Part shown: piece after piece, positions 41,601-48,932 of the stretch
Layout: every line of letters begins with the position of its first letter
How positions within the stretch are numbered: the stretch's first letter is position 1
Origin: Legionella brunensis
GTDB lineage: Bacteria > Pseudomonadota > Gammaproteobacteria > Legionellales > Legionellaceae
DNA: 64,000 nt
Direction of reading: 5' to 3'
Assembly (NCBI RefSeq): GCF_001467025.1
Contig: NZ_LNXV01000008.1
Span: forward strand, 1-64,000
Notes under the pieces: generated by a model
The model's database searches: none
What the model was told of the DNA's origin: nothing
What the model saw: only the letters and a program-made list of their open reading frames with translations
Position numbers and translations under genes: made by a program

Positions 41601-43522
41601 TAATTGGAGTAAATATAAGACTGCTGTCTTAACGCTAACCGTTCTCGTAACCATCCCATATGGCTACGCTCCTCCATAGTAGTATGCTTGATATTCAGTT
41701 CTATATGGGTTTGAGCCCAACCGGCCATAGAATTAGAACGTATTAAATAAGTTAAATAATCCAAGCCAACTTCGGATATTAATCGCTCCTTTGGAACACT
41801 AAAAGTATAGGCATTCTTACGCATGGTCTCATCAGTCATGCGAGATAGTTTTACTAACCCGAGAGGACTAGTGCTCAATGAGGTATTTTCTAAAGCCCCA
41901 GAGGAATCGTAAGTAGATAATTTGAATTCATTACCTATTTTTTTTATTACCAGTTGCATAGCATGGCCTTCTAAGCCAGTCTCCAGATACAACGCTTCAC
42001 CCTCATTTAGATCAATACATGCTTGTTGTAGCGCTTTACCTGCTGTTGCAAGCTGCTGTTCGTATTTTGCTTGCTTTATCTCAAAATCACTGCTTTTTTT
42101 ATAGCCATGGGTATATTTATCTTCCTCATATCCCCCCCACGATCTGCCTACTGTAGCCAAAATATGACCTAAGTCTCTCGAACGCTCCATATTTTCGTAA
42201 TACTGCTTTATCTGTGCCGTTTCTTCCTCTGTAAAAGTTAATCCATATTGACTATATTTTTGTGGCACTAAATTTCCGACCACCTCTGATTCAATGGCTG
42301 TAACCAGATCGGCAAACCCACCTGTAGAAAACGCATGTTCTTTTAACAGAAGATCTCTCTCATCGGTTATTACAGTTTTAATTGCACTGCTTATTTCTTC
42401 TATCGTTGCATCGTTATCTTCCGGTTGTGTTAAGCTCTCTCCAACAGTATATAAGCTCCTATGATTTTCACTTTTTGTTCCAGATACCATCTGTGATGCA
42501 ACCACCATTCCGAAGCGAGTCATTATAGTTGATTTTATATTTTCTTTAGTGCGTATTTTTTCTCCTATCTTTGTTGTCCCTGTTATGTTCGCGACATGTT
42601 GCGCTCCACTTTGGCGCATGCCTTCTAGTGATCCCCGCTCTTCTTCTGTGATTACAAGCGTGTAGTTTTCTGATGATTGATTATAGATATCTTTTGCTGT
42701 GCTTACCCCTGTTATTTCCCCAGCACTAGGGCTGATTTTTCCTAAGAAGTTGTTCTCTTCTTCCGATACTGGTGTTTTTTTATTTTCCTTGGTTACTGAC
42801 GATTGAACATCAAAAAAACCGAAAAAAACAAAAAGATTAAAAATGAAATTTTTTACCTCAAACCAAACTCTAAATAACCAGAATTTTTTATTATTTTCTG
42901 GTTCTTCGACAGGGACTTCCTCTGTTTTTTCGTTAAGAATTTCAAAGTCAATTTGTTCAATGCTATCAATTATGTCTTGCCATATATTGGCTTTCCATTG
43001 AAGACCATCATCTTTTGATTTCCTATAGCTATTTCGTTGTACTACTTCTGACACTAATGCATCCTGCAACGCTTTCCATTGTTTAGCATCTTCTTTCGAA
43101 TCATTTAATAAAATTTTTCGTAGTAGAACATATAATTCATCATCATTTGCTCGTTGAAGAAATCGTTTTCTACGCTCTTCATCATATAGGCTATGCAAAA
43201 TAGTAGTTGTGAGCTTTTCAAATACAACTTCTAGGTGATCACCTATGTTTTTATTTTCATGCAGAAAATTTGAAGTCACCTCGGAGCTGAGGTTTTCATT
43301 AATTATTTTTTCACGCGTAATTAACATATTTCTTAGACTTCTTCTGCAATCTAGATCCTGTATTTCAGGTAGAACTATTGAAGATAATATTTTAATTTCG
43401 TCAATATTCAGTTTGTCCACAAAAAAACCAACTTGTTCCGACCGAAGACTTAACAATACATCAATTATCTCTTTAGTATATTTGCTCATTGCAATATGAA
43501 CCTTATTTTCACTCTTAGACAA
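29660..43522 (-). CDS. Giant DUF3638/DUF3645-like protein with helicase-like core
   Basis: A single 4,620-residue reading frame without interruption. The N-terminal half has a hydrophobic stretch near residues 218-243, long coiled coils (about 1060-1190) and no recognised fold. A helicase-like core follows: Walker-A-like MGFGKTS (2801-2807), Walker-B-like DELD (2956-2959), GFSGT (3255-3259), DQSHSRGAD (about 3400) and QAIMRMRK (about 3435). These match the motif order of the DUF3638/DUF3645 giant proteins of fungi, other eukaryotes and some intracellular bacteria. A Ser/Gln-rich tract (about 3640-3666) and more coiled coils follow. The C-terminus has two EIPV repeats and an acidic tail. Enzyme activity is unproven. 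Secretion as an effector is plausible but inferred. Confidence 0.85.
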   Translation of the reverse strand: MSKSENKVHIAMSKYTKEIIDVLLSLRSEQVGFFVDKLNIDEIKILSSIVLPEIQDLDCRRSLRNMLITREKIINENLSSEVTSNFLHENKNIGDHLEVVFEKLTTTILHSLYDEERRKRFLQRANDDELYVLLRKILLNDSKEDAKQWKALQDALVSEVVQRNSYRKSKDDGLQWKANIWQDIIDSIEQIDFEILNEKTEEVPVEEPENNKKFWLFRVWFEVKNFIFNLFVFFGFFDVQSSVTKENKKTPVSEEENNFLGKISPSAGEITGVSTAKDIYNQSSENYTLVITEEERGSLEGMRQSGAQHVANITGTTKIGEKIRTKENIKSTIMTRFGMVVASQMVSGTKSENHRSLYTVGESLTQPEDNDATIEEISSAIKTVITDERDLLLKEHAFSTGGFADLVTAIESEVVGNLVPQKYSQYGLTFTEEETAQIKQYYENMERSRDLGHILATVGRSWGGYEEDKYTHGYKKSSDFEIKQAKYEQQLATAGKALQQACIDLNEGEALYLETGLEGHAMQLVIKKIGNEFKLSTYDSSGALENTSLSTSPLGLVKLSRMTDETMRKNAYTFSVPKERLISEVGLDYLTYLIRSNSMAGWAQTHIELNIKHTTMEERSHMGWLRERLALRQQSYIYSNYMEHFGSIASPDAPPKFEDILQRPQNTENCFAKKAQSCELYELGKPTYKKLRLAMLLEQRKGLLQDACGKPGESSFVSVEYTTMLKNIEPEYLSPSELQEVSMRLCEVKEPPSKEYYQKFFQALFAAKEKLATVDKSDNNLAIKRIDEKIASHAKSYYLYLKKGNRQKEIEEIFSPAVYSQDSIFNWDAGGMPLKTNEDGKIVPKALEKLSEYATAQSWKAIFQLINHQIKKLSVNERYIQSSSERLSYASYRQVSGKVKLNDLEKANIVSFTEGFTRKEEIRVEINVGNKRKEIDLPTFFKLVLKNKESLTNPKVIGLLDYIRNVSPEIENMYAAKVYPAQRQAFVDKLEGYVEHSMNSLTSTINRLSESKDKLSIMLEQCKQNIDSVTYEMTKEQQILGNRKKSVKLKNLELRLELLKEEQDELERLQRSVAVKIQSLEANKEVKGSPANKIAKTKNIIERLKANDADLQTVNAVSHAFTAAAADLENVNQQLEKTIKTFEIDDVEQENDRLIHVNQYRKKVIANHLATNAEYRILDELSAGRMGTEKDRNRQMYRQSAVERAEFFKKGSFLEGSVFHEIQNLNQKLRAEVCGIVEQKVILNTNIIEVGTIDSLKSANDEYINIDNHSQAISKRVIPEEIKEKWVRGMFDIWLKHESQGHLYALQKKNEADPTAINQAFHHFIEQKANIKYAALKEAGYPIDLNKDQIEKMWRPISEPEIVFINKRKQRAAGILKRFIKAMGSENTVLKEDTPYVTPIRLTNKELVTTQDPTLKEKVFEAPAVTYLSQSARDALDESTLKFLRENPIPTPEGGSKEQCFTYFTKVTSFLHRLKAHNSLENKSQRITEFCYLSVSKIFDLSYAPPASLVTEIANTVIDRYRGEDGYINDSFLKLENNQRAQILITLIKLNLSQIAADESQKTKVNSAFYSTIKQWEKLIIPPDEAMSRKIAMLSPGGTIPEDISLLKEVDTALHESPVSLEGIYEGQKGLQIALAAYGAEKEVNSELRKVADCLSMRNGDALLAHQFLAYYSKSKFLLSADGINSTQGRELFTRALLDAFQHGTDVEKHELLDFLKGLKFDNSDGCKLKTPHKVFIEEVLIKCSNMDSKFTENIGTEEGTSTIETESFISSLTDTSSTDGVDRLFGFAKEINTIALKIERNLNKKPIDKAELDGLYAKLICSNLAYQLLLGQASEDIISNLNENFEYTREMSLVQSNMSKLRENLIEFSSNLNIDKRIALFNKIFNEYAQDKKFDGRKVNVTSASSLDIPGFINLGGNKSLDVLHGVIYLGNSKFGGIPAYIQSYIALQELGLQDLPFNPLSGGYVYVEDDQIKASLTPLADGSIVIQRELRTLDDTSEILQYIPPDKMESVPVALRRIKAEHFFIDSKGTLHAYNSDFAPILKLSRQDELWSGTLLDHHGNKVPITLDNTKDSPVINELSKVFPADEIISVNENTVYIPSIAKYLIHEKANGYFIADDLTERTSRRHLKVTEEGSVYTEKELTSSEAEEVRLLNKEIAKLQNDLASVTQSDLLSQQAKNKIEKKIKDCESRIQVITSPEYFVFVADSKQIKALEEAHLQSRKEMQKAYTAFRDGGKNRKLASNYEQAKEHYLQEKKTLKKAYEVANYLRVYTSKEGVLEPQDFQSILHVGLIPDKTPLLIQLLGKNVPKLPLKSSELEDLRTLKTQYKEKQPLTMEDRFALIMLMGTELQHHLLEREACVTGKIKVWDRKSHNELLKEFTDEVNKVNELFGQLPLDNFSELWRSIHSEFATDEKLQQLFTKPIATVSTGEKKPVSINTRTTYMPIESLGARALVQFNLYKDPQSLIDEQQLELEQRLRGLEKFGDSVQAQEDGYYYENYGLFHTGTLEKLFSVTLDHPGVEGLTEIHVSELFDLMQKEGWIGTVKGMDKYQLAGHPSEFYSSSKIASYLTEIGFRENQIRTISDRLETFLYQTAVNGGTYSIKADKKEDLERKKGELIEKLTQAQEKCNIESLQALDKIKSILAESSTEISLTELNSAYLLNDYSRILSHFPEDKRARFEIILNNAMTRLLYYKTELDHLNDVKNTFQMGQDAKAISMLHIRRNYPLEKLLDSELYSGKDLTGQDLLQAEQERKMQRAFLLFESEFGHRCNARQVNIFRGLLLDDETDPDKIDAAQARMGFGKTSLLPLVALYKTGEKLVRFIVPKSALESNTSDMSLALGNILGSRAVKDDFHRYRIETDPESNMGTNSPRLKSLQDAKADLKKRLSLYQRITENREVLVQAPSVRNSLECQLKIFLDMLPKLANEPLQKKELMECISLLNEIRSLETISIFDELDATQDTATTEVNYTSGEKISLDTAEIYPLELITQTIGATEDKTAGNLAKILLERFNIIDADKSIFNYITSLQVKQPDSVTPSNSTEVYLMRAILTDPAMLSIFTEKEPGTDFGVWFQNASDGSKLYDRDALKTGGDSQSNKPLLIAVPYSAANTPKPKGSRFDNPEVSAITTFLYYLDPRTELNEVPHLEFLIDSFRSGLGEAPFLEPSGERISPEFTILFNDIKTLAEIEDPIIRGAAREQYFVELNTRIKKGEIPPNAFRKMLARTIIQEQIKFDAGKANSNRYEQGTTRDVVIGFSGTAGDTSSYFRENMLDPAADGNMTLGIMGRANCQKTVPLDTTSFSEKGEDYTTTIIKQLTASFSSNTRTLIDVGGLCKVSNRAVAKEIALQLKSQGSPLKGVIFYDDVTNMKKLLVLDSQNKEKVVDLTAAMVAESDRKGSYFTYYDQSHSRGADIKQMDGAHAVLTLNFTVTNNDYKQAIMRMRKIVEKPLGQSFSVAVPDSVREKIISDLKLTTDHILTGNDIGLWLRQKELENNLNHASLLSAELDAVVKNAILQQQAEITKLMSDSDLTEKQIKAFTECIKQLNSISPLVSNSVNDLRAKYGNVYGEVRKQDFVNDLKESFDKRMIAIFNIVRQTREEMGLAPVEESDKKAYYDLEQRIIKKREAQLSNVFTIPSASNALSEAHSETESQSESQSQSQSQAQTHSFSEVAKEEVVVKAKLRKHDIPHAPVSLGYLSGSSALDELPKAAQTTYMHHLFHEDDSVRCSPAYVLDEELELSYAKPVPPPIRYFLAREEGEPKIILISQDEANAFKGTPVAPWSLYDVRFKISNAIAPVMGSPITSLKDPLLKKLNFASYRYKVSGADMDSIAGSLDEMYTQEQLHPSLSIHYATTEHSSFGNAPVFELSRWGFRGEKLQDMLLRIEKTETSIGGHNKKEGLTISVEKGNARVEVFISDKLSQRISNESGKPKLKKVMEVINKDYGEVKQDIDELTEDLRVLQETEEKVIKDFDQQIMELEAIKEKAVNEARAKIDKGFYDGMNGLINCRGIYEEQLSQNLREHCSARVHSNEWGIKVSGNQFEQLGDAIAHGCNKLYTQNKATPLSFTELEQELDAEIQTIFNAVDQRYQYFINYKALNVTLFESMHAATKGKRNPQNENVKVWSQSLEEALKNQFFDIYMAWMDNEANNPNEKWQSFVGNIKDEILQARGSDLTLEDFYEKILARVEKFAHDNAIDVNDFTAIVMPRLDYFINSGSKKENTQTIQDHITNIIKKQFLEVLTTPTEDQVEFFARLQEMVKNKIDKHNYEVPSILLDYQKDPLPLKEIKVVVRQSFSKQSVRTAKGEIDFLTRKIASFLAGRKEVQNILDNYQPVENRSAQLEGKGNISCSMFPSNYDALAELDRQTFDIQKQITEAKIQKKAQLDQLKEKQVELQSKLDQSNEKAKILQDEVSALNELLTGGKELLSFLANCQVVVEEDEPADFIEAHFDLDMIIAHDISSSATLTFIPPEIYEVEREMQQQFINLHGLDEEETAAGRALDEAFALVRKEVGIVQERKPHIEYELNNQSEVTLQKTGEMKADTPEIPVQKHEEMREDIPEIPVEDEIIREEKTREVVNSASSEDKQKEKITAESFRAFKSQFQETVKGNDEDSSDLYRTKNS

Positions 43523-43904
43523 ATTTTAGACCAATATTAGTCTTGAGACCAAAAAATAACCACTATGAATTTATATTATAAACAATGAATACTTAAGGAA
43601 AGCTTTGCTATATTTATGTCAAAAACTTTTGTATGGGTAAACTTATTAAAACAGGGGCCTCTGGTTGATTTACTAAAAGCCAATTTACGAATATAGAAAA
43701 AGAATTTTGAATTGGTTAACGAAGTTATGGTGAGTTTCAAGTCCTAAACGAAAGAAACTATTCTGAGGTGAGGTCTCTCTGATTCTGGGTTTTTTTAATT
43801 GAATGGGTTTATTTTTGCTTTCCATTTCGCATCGACAACGCTGATGACTTAAACCCAATTCGATTGTCAATTGCTAAATTAAACCAATACATTGACAATT
43901 AAAC
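43523..43904 (-). other. Intergenic region upstream of the giant gene
   Basis: About 380 bases. On the minus strand a TATAAT (43580-43575) lies about 50 bases before the giant gene, with one CTTAAG half-site (43592-43597) 11 bases before it; the partner half-site of a full PmrA box is absent. Near the other end, ATTGTCAAT (43863-43871) and ATTGACAAT (43891-43899) form a 9-base inverted repeat just past the stop of the signalling operon and may help end it. A 61-codon minus-strand frame (43685-43870) has no support. Confidence 0.4.
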
Positions 43905-46142
43905 CTATTCTTTTTTTCCGGTTTTGATATCTTCCAAAATACTATCAATTGAGTCTGAGGATAAGGGTTTACTTAAGAAAAATCCTTGCACTTCATCACA
44001 ATTTTGATTTCTTAGGAACTTGATTTGGTTTTGATTTTCCACGCCTTCTGCAGATACTTTGAAGTTTAAGTTTTGTGCCATCGCGATTATTGCCTCAATA
44101 ATCACTTCATCGCTACGCGATTTGGAGATGTTCCTAACAAAAGATTGATCAATCTTCAAACGATCAATATGTATTTGTTTCAAATAATTTAAACTTGAAC
44201 TCCCCGTGCCAAAGTCATCCAGGACAATTTTAACACCCACCTTCTTTAACTCATGAATCATACGTTGAACATCAATATTAGTAATGATTACGTTCTCTGT
44301 GATTTCAATCTCAAATAATGCGGGATTAATTTGATATTCTTCTAAAATATTTTTTACGGTTTCTGCGAAATTTACTTGTTTTAATTGTTGCATTGCCACA
44401 TTCACTGCAACTCTTACTTCAGGTAGCCCCTTCTTGCGCCAAACATCCATTTGACTGCATACTTCGCGAATTACCCACTCTCCCAATGGAACAATAAGAC
44501 CTGATTCTTCAGCAACAGGAATAAACTCCAGGGGCAAAACAACTCCTTTTTGAGGATGTTGCCAGCGAGCTAAAGCCTCAAGACCTAATAGCTCGTGATT
44601 TTTAGCGTCGAATTGAGGCTGATAAACCAGGAAAAATTCATGATTTAGCAATGCTCGTCGTAACTCAGATTCTTGCTCTAATTGTTTATTACTCAGTTGA
44701 TTGAGTTGAGGCGTGTAAAACTTAAATTGATTACCTCCTTGCTCCTTAGCTTGGTACATTGCCAAATCAGCATTTTTTAGAAGTGAATTTATATCAGTAC
44801 CATCTGTCGGATAAAGACTAATCCCAATACTCGTGGTTAAAATGAACTCATGACCAGCAATATATAAAGGATGATTAAACGAACTTAGAATTTTTTGAGT
44901 GATAGTGACAGCATTCTCTCCTTCTAACTCAAGAAGAATCATTACAAACTCGTCGCCACCAAGTCTCGCAAGCGTATCTTGTGCACGCAATAGAGAGGAC
45001 AGTCGCTTTGCAACCTCACACAACACTTCATCTCCAAACTCATGTCCCAAACTATCATTAATTAATTTAAAACGGTCTAAATCAAAAAATAAAATGGCAA
45101 AATGGTTGTTTAATTGCGAAGCCATTGCAATAGCATGTTGTATTCTATCATTCAACAAGACACGGTTGGGTAAGTTAGTCAGCGAATCATGAGTCGCTTG
45201 ATGTTCTAATTCTTCTTCCAGGAATGCTCTTTCCGTAATATCTCGAAAGCTCCATACTCTCCCCACTGTGACTTTATTGATACGATGTGGTTGTGAATAG
45301 CATTCAATTATTTTTTCTTCTTTAAATTTCACGACCTGTAGGCTGGTATCATCAATATTGTGATATAACTTGTTAATTAGCTCTAAAAATTCTTCTGGCT
45401 TTCGTAATTTTCCAATCATGTATTCTAATAATAATTGCTCACTTTTGGGCTCAAGAACTGTTTTTGGAATGTTCCACGTTTTTATAAATTGCTTGTTGCA
45501 GTCAATTATTTTTCCTTTCAAGTCAACCACTAAGATGCCATCGGTGGATGACTCAATCGTAGCTCGCAATAATGACAGTGATTGCTGTAATGATTCAGTA
45601 CGTTCATCGACAATTCTTTGCAAAGACTCGGTATGTTTTTTTGCTTCTTTTGCTAATAACCACTTCCTTGTTAATGCACAGGCAAGTTGTCTAACTGCTA
45701 CTTTGTCAAAAGGCTTTTTTAAAACTAATAGATTGTCTCTCATCCCTAATTTAAGGACCGTTTCTTCCCATGAATAGTCAGAATAGGCAGTACAAATAAC
45801 AACCTGAATATCTCTATCAATTTTCCACATTCTTTTAATAGTCTCAAGCCCATCCCATCCAGGTGGCATGCGTACATCCACAAAAGCAAGTGCATAGGGT
45901 TTACCTGCCTCTGAGGCCATTTTGATTTTTTCGACTCCTTCACGCCCTTGTTCTGCAGTATCAATTTTAAATTCAGGTAACAAATTTTCATCTTTTTCAA
46001 AGTGTTTTTGTTCACCAAATAATTCTTTATCCAGAATACTGAAAGCCCTGGATTCCTGAGTTGTTGTTAGTACCTTGATAAAATCTTCATGGATGGCCGG
46101 GTTATCATCAATAATCATAATTCGGAGTTCTATGTCACTCAT
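43905..46142 (-). CDS. Response regulator with PAS, GGDEF and EAL domains
   Basis: A 745-residue cyclic-di-GMP enzyme. A receiver domain (residues 1-165; acidic pair Asp12-Asp13, likely phosphoacceptor Asp89, late Lys in LKKPFD) is followed by a PAS domain (about 190-310). The diguanylate cyclase domain has an intact GGDEF (395-399), preceded at five residues by an RAQD product-inhibition site. The phosphodiesterase domain has an intact EAL (522-524) and DDFGTGSSSLNYL. Both catalytic halves look active, so the net direction may depend on phosphorylation by the coupled kinase, whose 3' end overlaps its start by eight bases. Confidence 0.93.
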   Translation of the reverse strand: MSDIELRIMIIDDNPAIHEDFIKVLTTTQESRAFSILDKELFGEQKHFEKDENLLPEFKIDTAEQGREGVEKIKMASEAGKPYALAFVDVRMPPGWDGLETIKRMWKIDRDIQVVICTAYSDYSWEETVLKLGMRDNLLVLKKPFDKVAVRQLACALTRKWLLAKEAKKHTESLQRIVDERTESLQQSLSLLRATIESSTDGILVVDLKGKIIDCNKQFIKTWNIPKTVLEPKSEQLLLEYMIGKLRKPEEFLELINKLYHNIDDTSLQVVKFKEEKIIECYSQPHRINKVTVGRVWSFRDITERAFLEEELEHQATHDSLTNLPNRVLLNDRIQHAIAMASQLNNHFAILFFDLDRFKLINDSLGHEFGDEVLCEVAKRLSSLLRAQDTLARLGGDEFVMILLELEGENAVTITQKILSSFNHPLYIAGHEFILTTSIGISLYPTDGTDINSLLKNADLAMYQAKEQGGNQFKFYTPQLNQLSNKQLEQESELRRALLNHEFFLVYQPQFDAKNHELLGLEALARWQHPQKGVVLPLEFIPVAEESGLIVPLGEWVIREVCSQMDVWRKKGLPEVRVAVNVAMQQLKQVNFAETVKNILEEYQINPALFEIEITENVIITNIDVQRMIHELKKVGVKIVLDDFGTGSSSLNYLKQIHIDRLKIDQSFVRNISKSRSDEVIIEAIIAMAQNLNFKVSAEGVENQNQIKFLRNQNCDEVQGFFLSKPLSSDSIDSILEDIKTGKKE

Positions 46143-47556
46143 TAAATACTCCTTTACCTTTTAAATTAGCTTTAACTGGCAATGTCAATGTAAACGTCGC
46201 TCCTTGTCCAAGTCCTTGACTTTCAACCTTTAAAGACCCTCCCATGTCTTGCGCAGATAAAGCACAGCTATGCAGACCAAATCCATGGCCTTTAGTTTTA
46301 GTAGTGAAACCAAAAGAGAAAATACGATGCAAATTTTCAGGCAAGATACCTATCCCATTATCAACAATTTGAATCTGTAATTTATTACCCTCTCCTTTTA
46401 CAATAAATTCAATCTGTTTTCTTTTATCAACAGTGTTGCGAAGAACAGCCTCTTTAGCATTTTGAATCAAATTAATTAGAACTTGTAAGAGTTTAGATTT
46501 ATCAGTAAAGATAAATGATGAGTTAGAATATTCTTTACGCATATTAATCGATTTATCTTTAACAGGATTAGATGACATCTGAAGTGCCGTTTCTATCAAC
46601 TCAGGAACATAAATTTTTTCATCAATACTTGATACACCGCTAAATGCTTGCTGCATGGCGACGATGTCTTTTAGATGTTGTATATTATTATCGAGATTAA
46701 CCAGTTCCTCGGTATTTTTATGGTATTCCTTATCAAGAATTTCTTCCAAGGCAAAAAGATATTCGGGAATTAGTTTTCCTTTTTCATCTTGGGTCAAATA
46801 TTCGCCTATCTGAGTTTGATGCTCCTTTAACATCTCAATAATTTTAAATAATTTTTGGTAATAAGGCTGAGAGAAACTGTCTTTAATCATATTAGTTGAG
46901 ACATTCAAACTGTTAAGAATATTGCCGATATTATGTAAGATAGAAGTGGCTATTTCTGACATTCCCGCTCGACGTGCTGTGATTAATAATTTTTGGCCAA
47001 GCTCTTTAATTTTTTTTTCATTTTTTTTGTCTCTATCAATATCAATTAAAATACCAGAAAGCTTATTTTCCTCCCCCTGACAGTCAGCAATAATGCGATA
47101 CCACTGATATTCATCCAAGCTATTTTTAATACGAAGTTCAAAGGTATAGTTAATGCGCCTATCTAAAGCTTTTTTCACCAAATTATGCAATTGTAAACAA
47201 TCATCAGGGTGAATATACTTTAAAAAATCTTGCAAAGTATGAACCGAATTTGAGTCCAGATTAATCAAATTATAGAGTTCTTTCGACCAACAAATCCGAT
47301 TAGTATCCGCATCATAGTGCCAGTAACAAAGACGCGCGATATGCTGAGCACGCTCAAGCCTTTCATTTAAGAACATCATTTCCCGTGAGGAGAGATTCAT
47401 CGAACGTTCTAAAAGATAGCGCTCCTGATCCGCCTCCTGATAGGTTTTATTGATACGCAAAATGAACTCTTGCCACTTTTCTATATCCTTAGGCAAGCTA
47501 TCAATTTTAATTTCCGCACGATTAAGTTGCCGTAGTAACAGTTTATGCAATTCCAT
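46135..47556 (-). CDS. Cytosolic PAS-domain sensor histidine kinase
   Basis: A 473-residue kinase without membrane helices. A coiled coil (about 20-75) leads to a PAS domain (about 85-180). The H-box SILHNIGNILNSL has its phospho-accepting His at about 208. A long helical insert (about 230-290) precedes the HATPase_c domain (about 350-470; LINLIQNAKEAV, VDNGIGI and GFGLHSCALSA are the N, G1 and G2 boxes). It lies between a FIST sensor and a receiver-GGDEF-EAL protein, so it probably relays a FIST-detected signal to cyclic-di-GMP turnover. Confidence 0.92.
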   Translation of the reverse strand: MELHKLLLRQLNRAEIKIDSLPKDIEKWQEFILRINKTYQEADQERYLLERSMNLSSREMMFLNERLERAQHIARLCYWHYDADTNRICWSKELYNLINLDSNSVHTLQDFLKYIHPDDCLQLHNLVKKALDRRINYTFELRIKNSLDEYQWYRIIADCQGEENKLSGILIDIDRDKKNEKKIKELGQKLLITARRAGMSEIATSILHNIGNILNSLNVSTNMIKDSFSQPYYQKLFKIIEMLKEHQTQIGEYLTQDEKGKLIPEYLFALEEILDKEYHKNTEELVNLDNNIQHLKDIVAMQQAFSGVSSIDEKIYVPELIETALQMSSNPVKDKSINMRKEYSNSSFIFTDKSKLLQVLINLIQNAKEAVLRNTVDKRKQIEFIVKGEGNKLQIQIVDNGIGILPENLHRIFSFGFTTKTKGHGFGLHSCALSAQDMGGSLKVESQGLGQGATFTLTLPVKANLKGKGVFNE

Positions 47557-47576
47557 AGCTTCTTTATCTAACCCAA

Positions 47577-48737
47577 TTATGATTCAAAGTAAGTAGTTAA
47601 TGTCATGGTTTGATTATGCAATTTGCAATCACCACACCCTGAAGGACACAATTCACCGTAAGAATAAAAACCTATTTGAATTGTATTATCTGGCAAGGAT
47701 TCTAACGTAGACTCCGTTTCCTCTTCTGTTCGCTCTCCTAATAGCAGACGTCGCCCTACACAACTGATGCTAATTGCCAAAATAGGGCCTTGAGGTTTAT
47801 AGCCGGGTTCTAACATACTTTTTCCTGCCAATTCACCAGCCTCGCTGGCACTAGTGATTAAGCGATCAAAATTGGCATGCATTAATTGTGCATAATATCC
47901 AGAGGGTATATCACCAGCGAAAATAAGAGCTTGATTTTCTTCATTGATACCTAAAATAGTTCGTACTAAAGAAATAGGATCTTTGGTATTCATATCTTGA
48001 ATAGCTAAGGGGTAAAGCAATCCGGAAGCCGGTAACTCAGCAGCCCTTTCACCAAGATACTCCTTATAAAGCGCTAAAGCTGGTTGATTATCCAACTCAT
48101 AAAGTATATTTCCTTCAGAGCGCGTAATTCTTCGCGCCGGACCAAAAATATCCCATCCACCTTTGGAGGCATGACCTACATGAATATGGTTACCGTAAAA
48201 TCCTGCAGCCACGATGTAATTATCAAGAACTTCACCATTGAAAAGAGTCCAGGTTTTATTAAAATGACTTGTATCACCTGCCAATCCACCAGTAATCAGG
48301 GGTTTATTTCCATTAATCGATTTATTCAGTCCTTTAACTAATTCTGTACCATTAACATGTAGTCCCTCAGACAAGACAAAGATACTTTTTAAATCAGGGG
48401 ATTGTAGTTGCTTGCTAATCGATTCTCCTGCAGCAAAAGAAGCTTCAATTTTATTAACTTGTGCTTTAACAATTTTAATCGGTGTGTTTTCAAATTTAAT
48501 CACGACAACAGACAGACTCTTATCAAAAATATGTGGGCCAAAGATTTCTCCTGCACTCGAGCAGCCAATGATTTTTGAATTTTTATAGCTTGCACTAAGT
48601 TGCTGTATAGACTCTTGTAGATGAGAAAATTCTGGTGCAGCGAAAACAAGCACTAATGTTTGCTCGGAATCCAGATCGGGGAAGGAATTCACACTCCAAC
48701 CACTTTCCTCAAGGTATTGAAATGCTTTTAACTCCAT
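47577..48737 (-). CDS. FIST-domain signal-sensing protein
   Basis: A 386-residue protein with FIST N (about 25-220; KIIGCSSAGEIFGP and LSEGLHVNGTELVKGL) and FIST C (about 225-370) domains. FIST proteins sense small ligands, proposed to be amino acids. Related NosP proteins bind heme and nitric oxide. The C-terminal segment has a CPSGCGDCKLHN cysteine cluster. The ATG at 48737 has AAGGA seven bases upstream; the next upstream ATG has no room for one. First gene of a FIST-kinase-GGDEF/EAL operon. About 325 bases separate it from the divergent gene at 49069. Confidence 0.9.
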   Translation of the reverse strand: MELKAFQYLEESGWSVNSFPDLDSEQTLVLVFAAPEFSHLQESIQQLSASYKNSKIIGCSSAGEIFGPHIFDKSLSVVVIKFENTPIKIVKAQVNKIEASFAAGESISKQLQSPDLKSIFVLSEGLHVNGTELVKGLNKSINGNKPLITGGLAGDTSHFNKTWTLFNGEVLDNYIVAAGFYGNHIHVGHASKGGWDIFGPARRITRSEGNILYELDNQPALALYKEYLGERAAELPASGLLYPLAIQDMNTKDPISLVRTILGINEENQALIFAGDIPSGYYAQLMHANFDRLITSASEAGELAGKSMLEPGYKPQGPILAISISCVGRRLLLGERTEEETESTLESLPDNTIQIGFYSYGELCPSGCGDCKLHNQTMTLTTYFES

Positions 48738-48932
48738 TAACATATCCTTAGCTAATTTTTATGCAATATATCTTTAATTTTCCACCTTATTAGCAGAATC
48801 CCTCTATTATTTAATTTAGCCTATATTTCAATAACCAAGAAATTTATTAAGAAAATTTTAAGACCAAAATGATTGTTAATTTTCCATTATTCGCATCAAA
48901 TTTAACAATTTTTTTACAATTATCCGCCCTCT

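Noticed and set aside
43575..43608. Possible PmrA box for the giant gene
   Set aside because: Only one CTTAAG half-site is present, the position 11 bases away reads GCAAAG, and the -10 spacing is 11 and not 10.
43685..43870. 61-codon minus-strand frame upstream of the giant gene
   Set aside because: No ribosome-binding site, unusual composition and no family resemblance. It may be part of a repeat, but that cannot be shown from this window.
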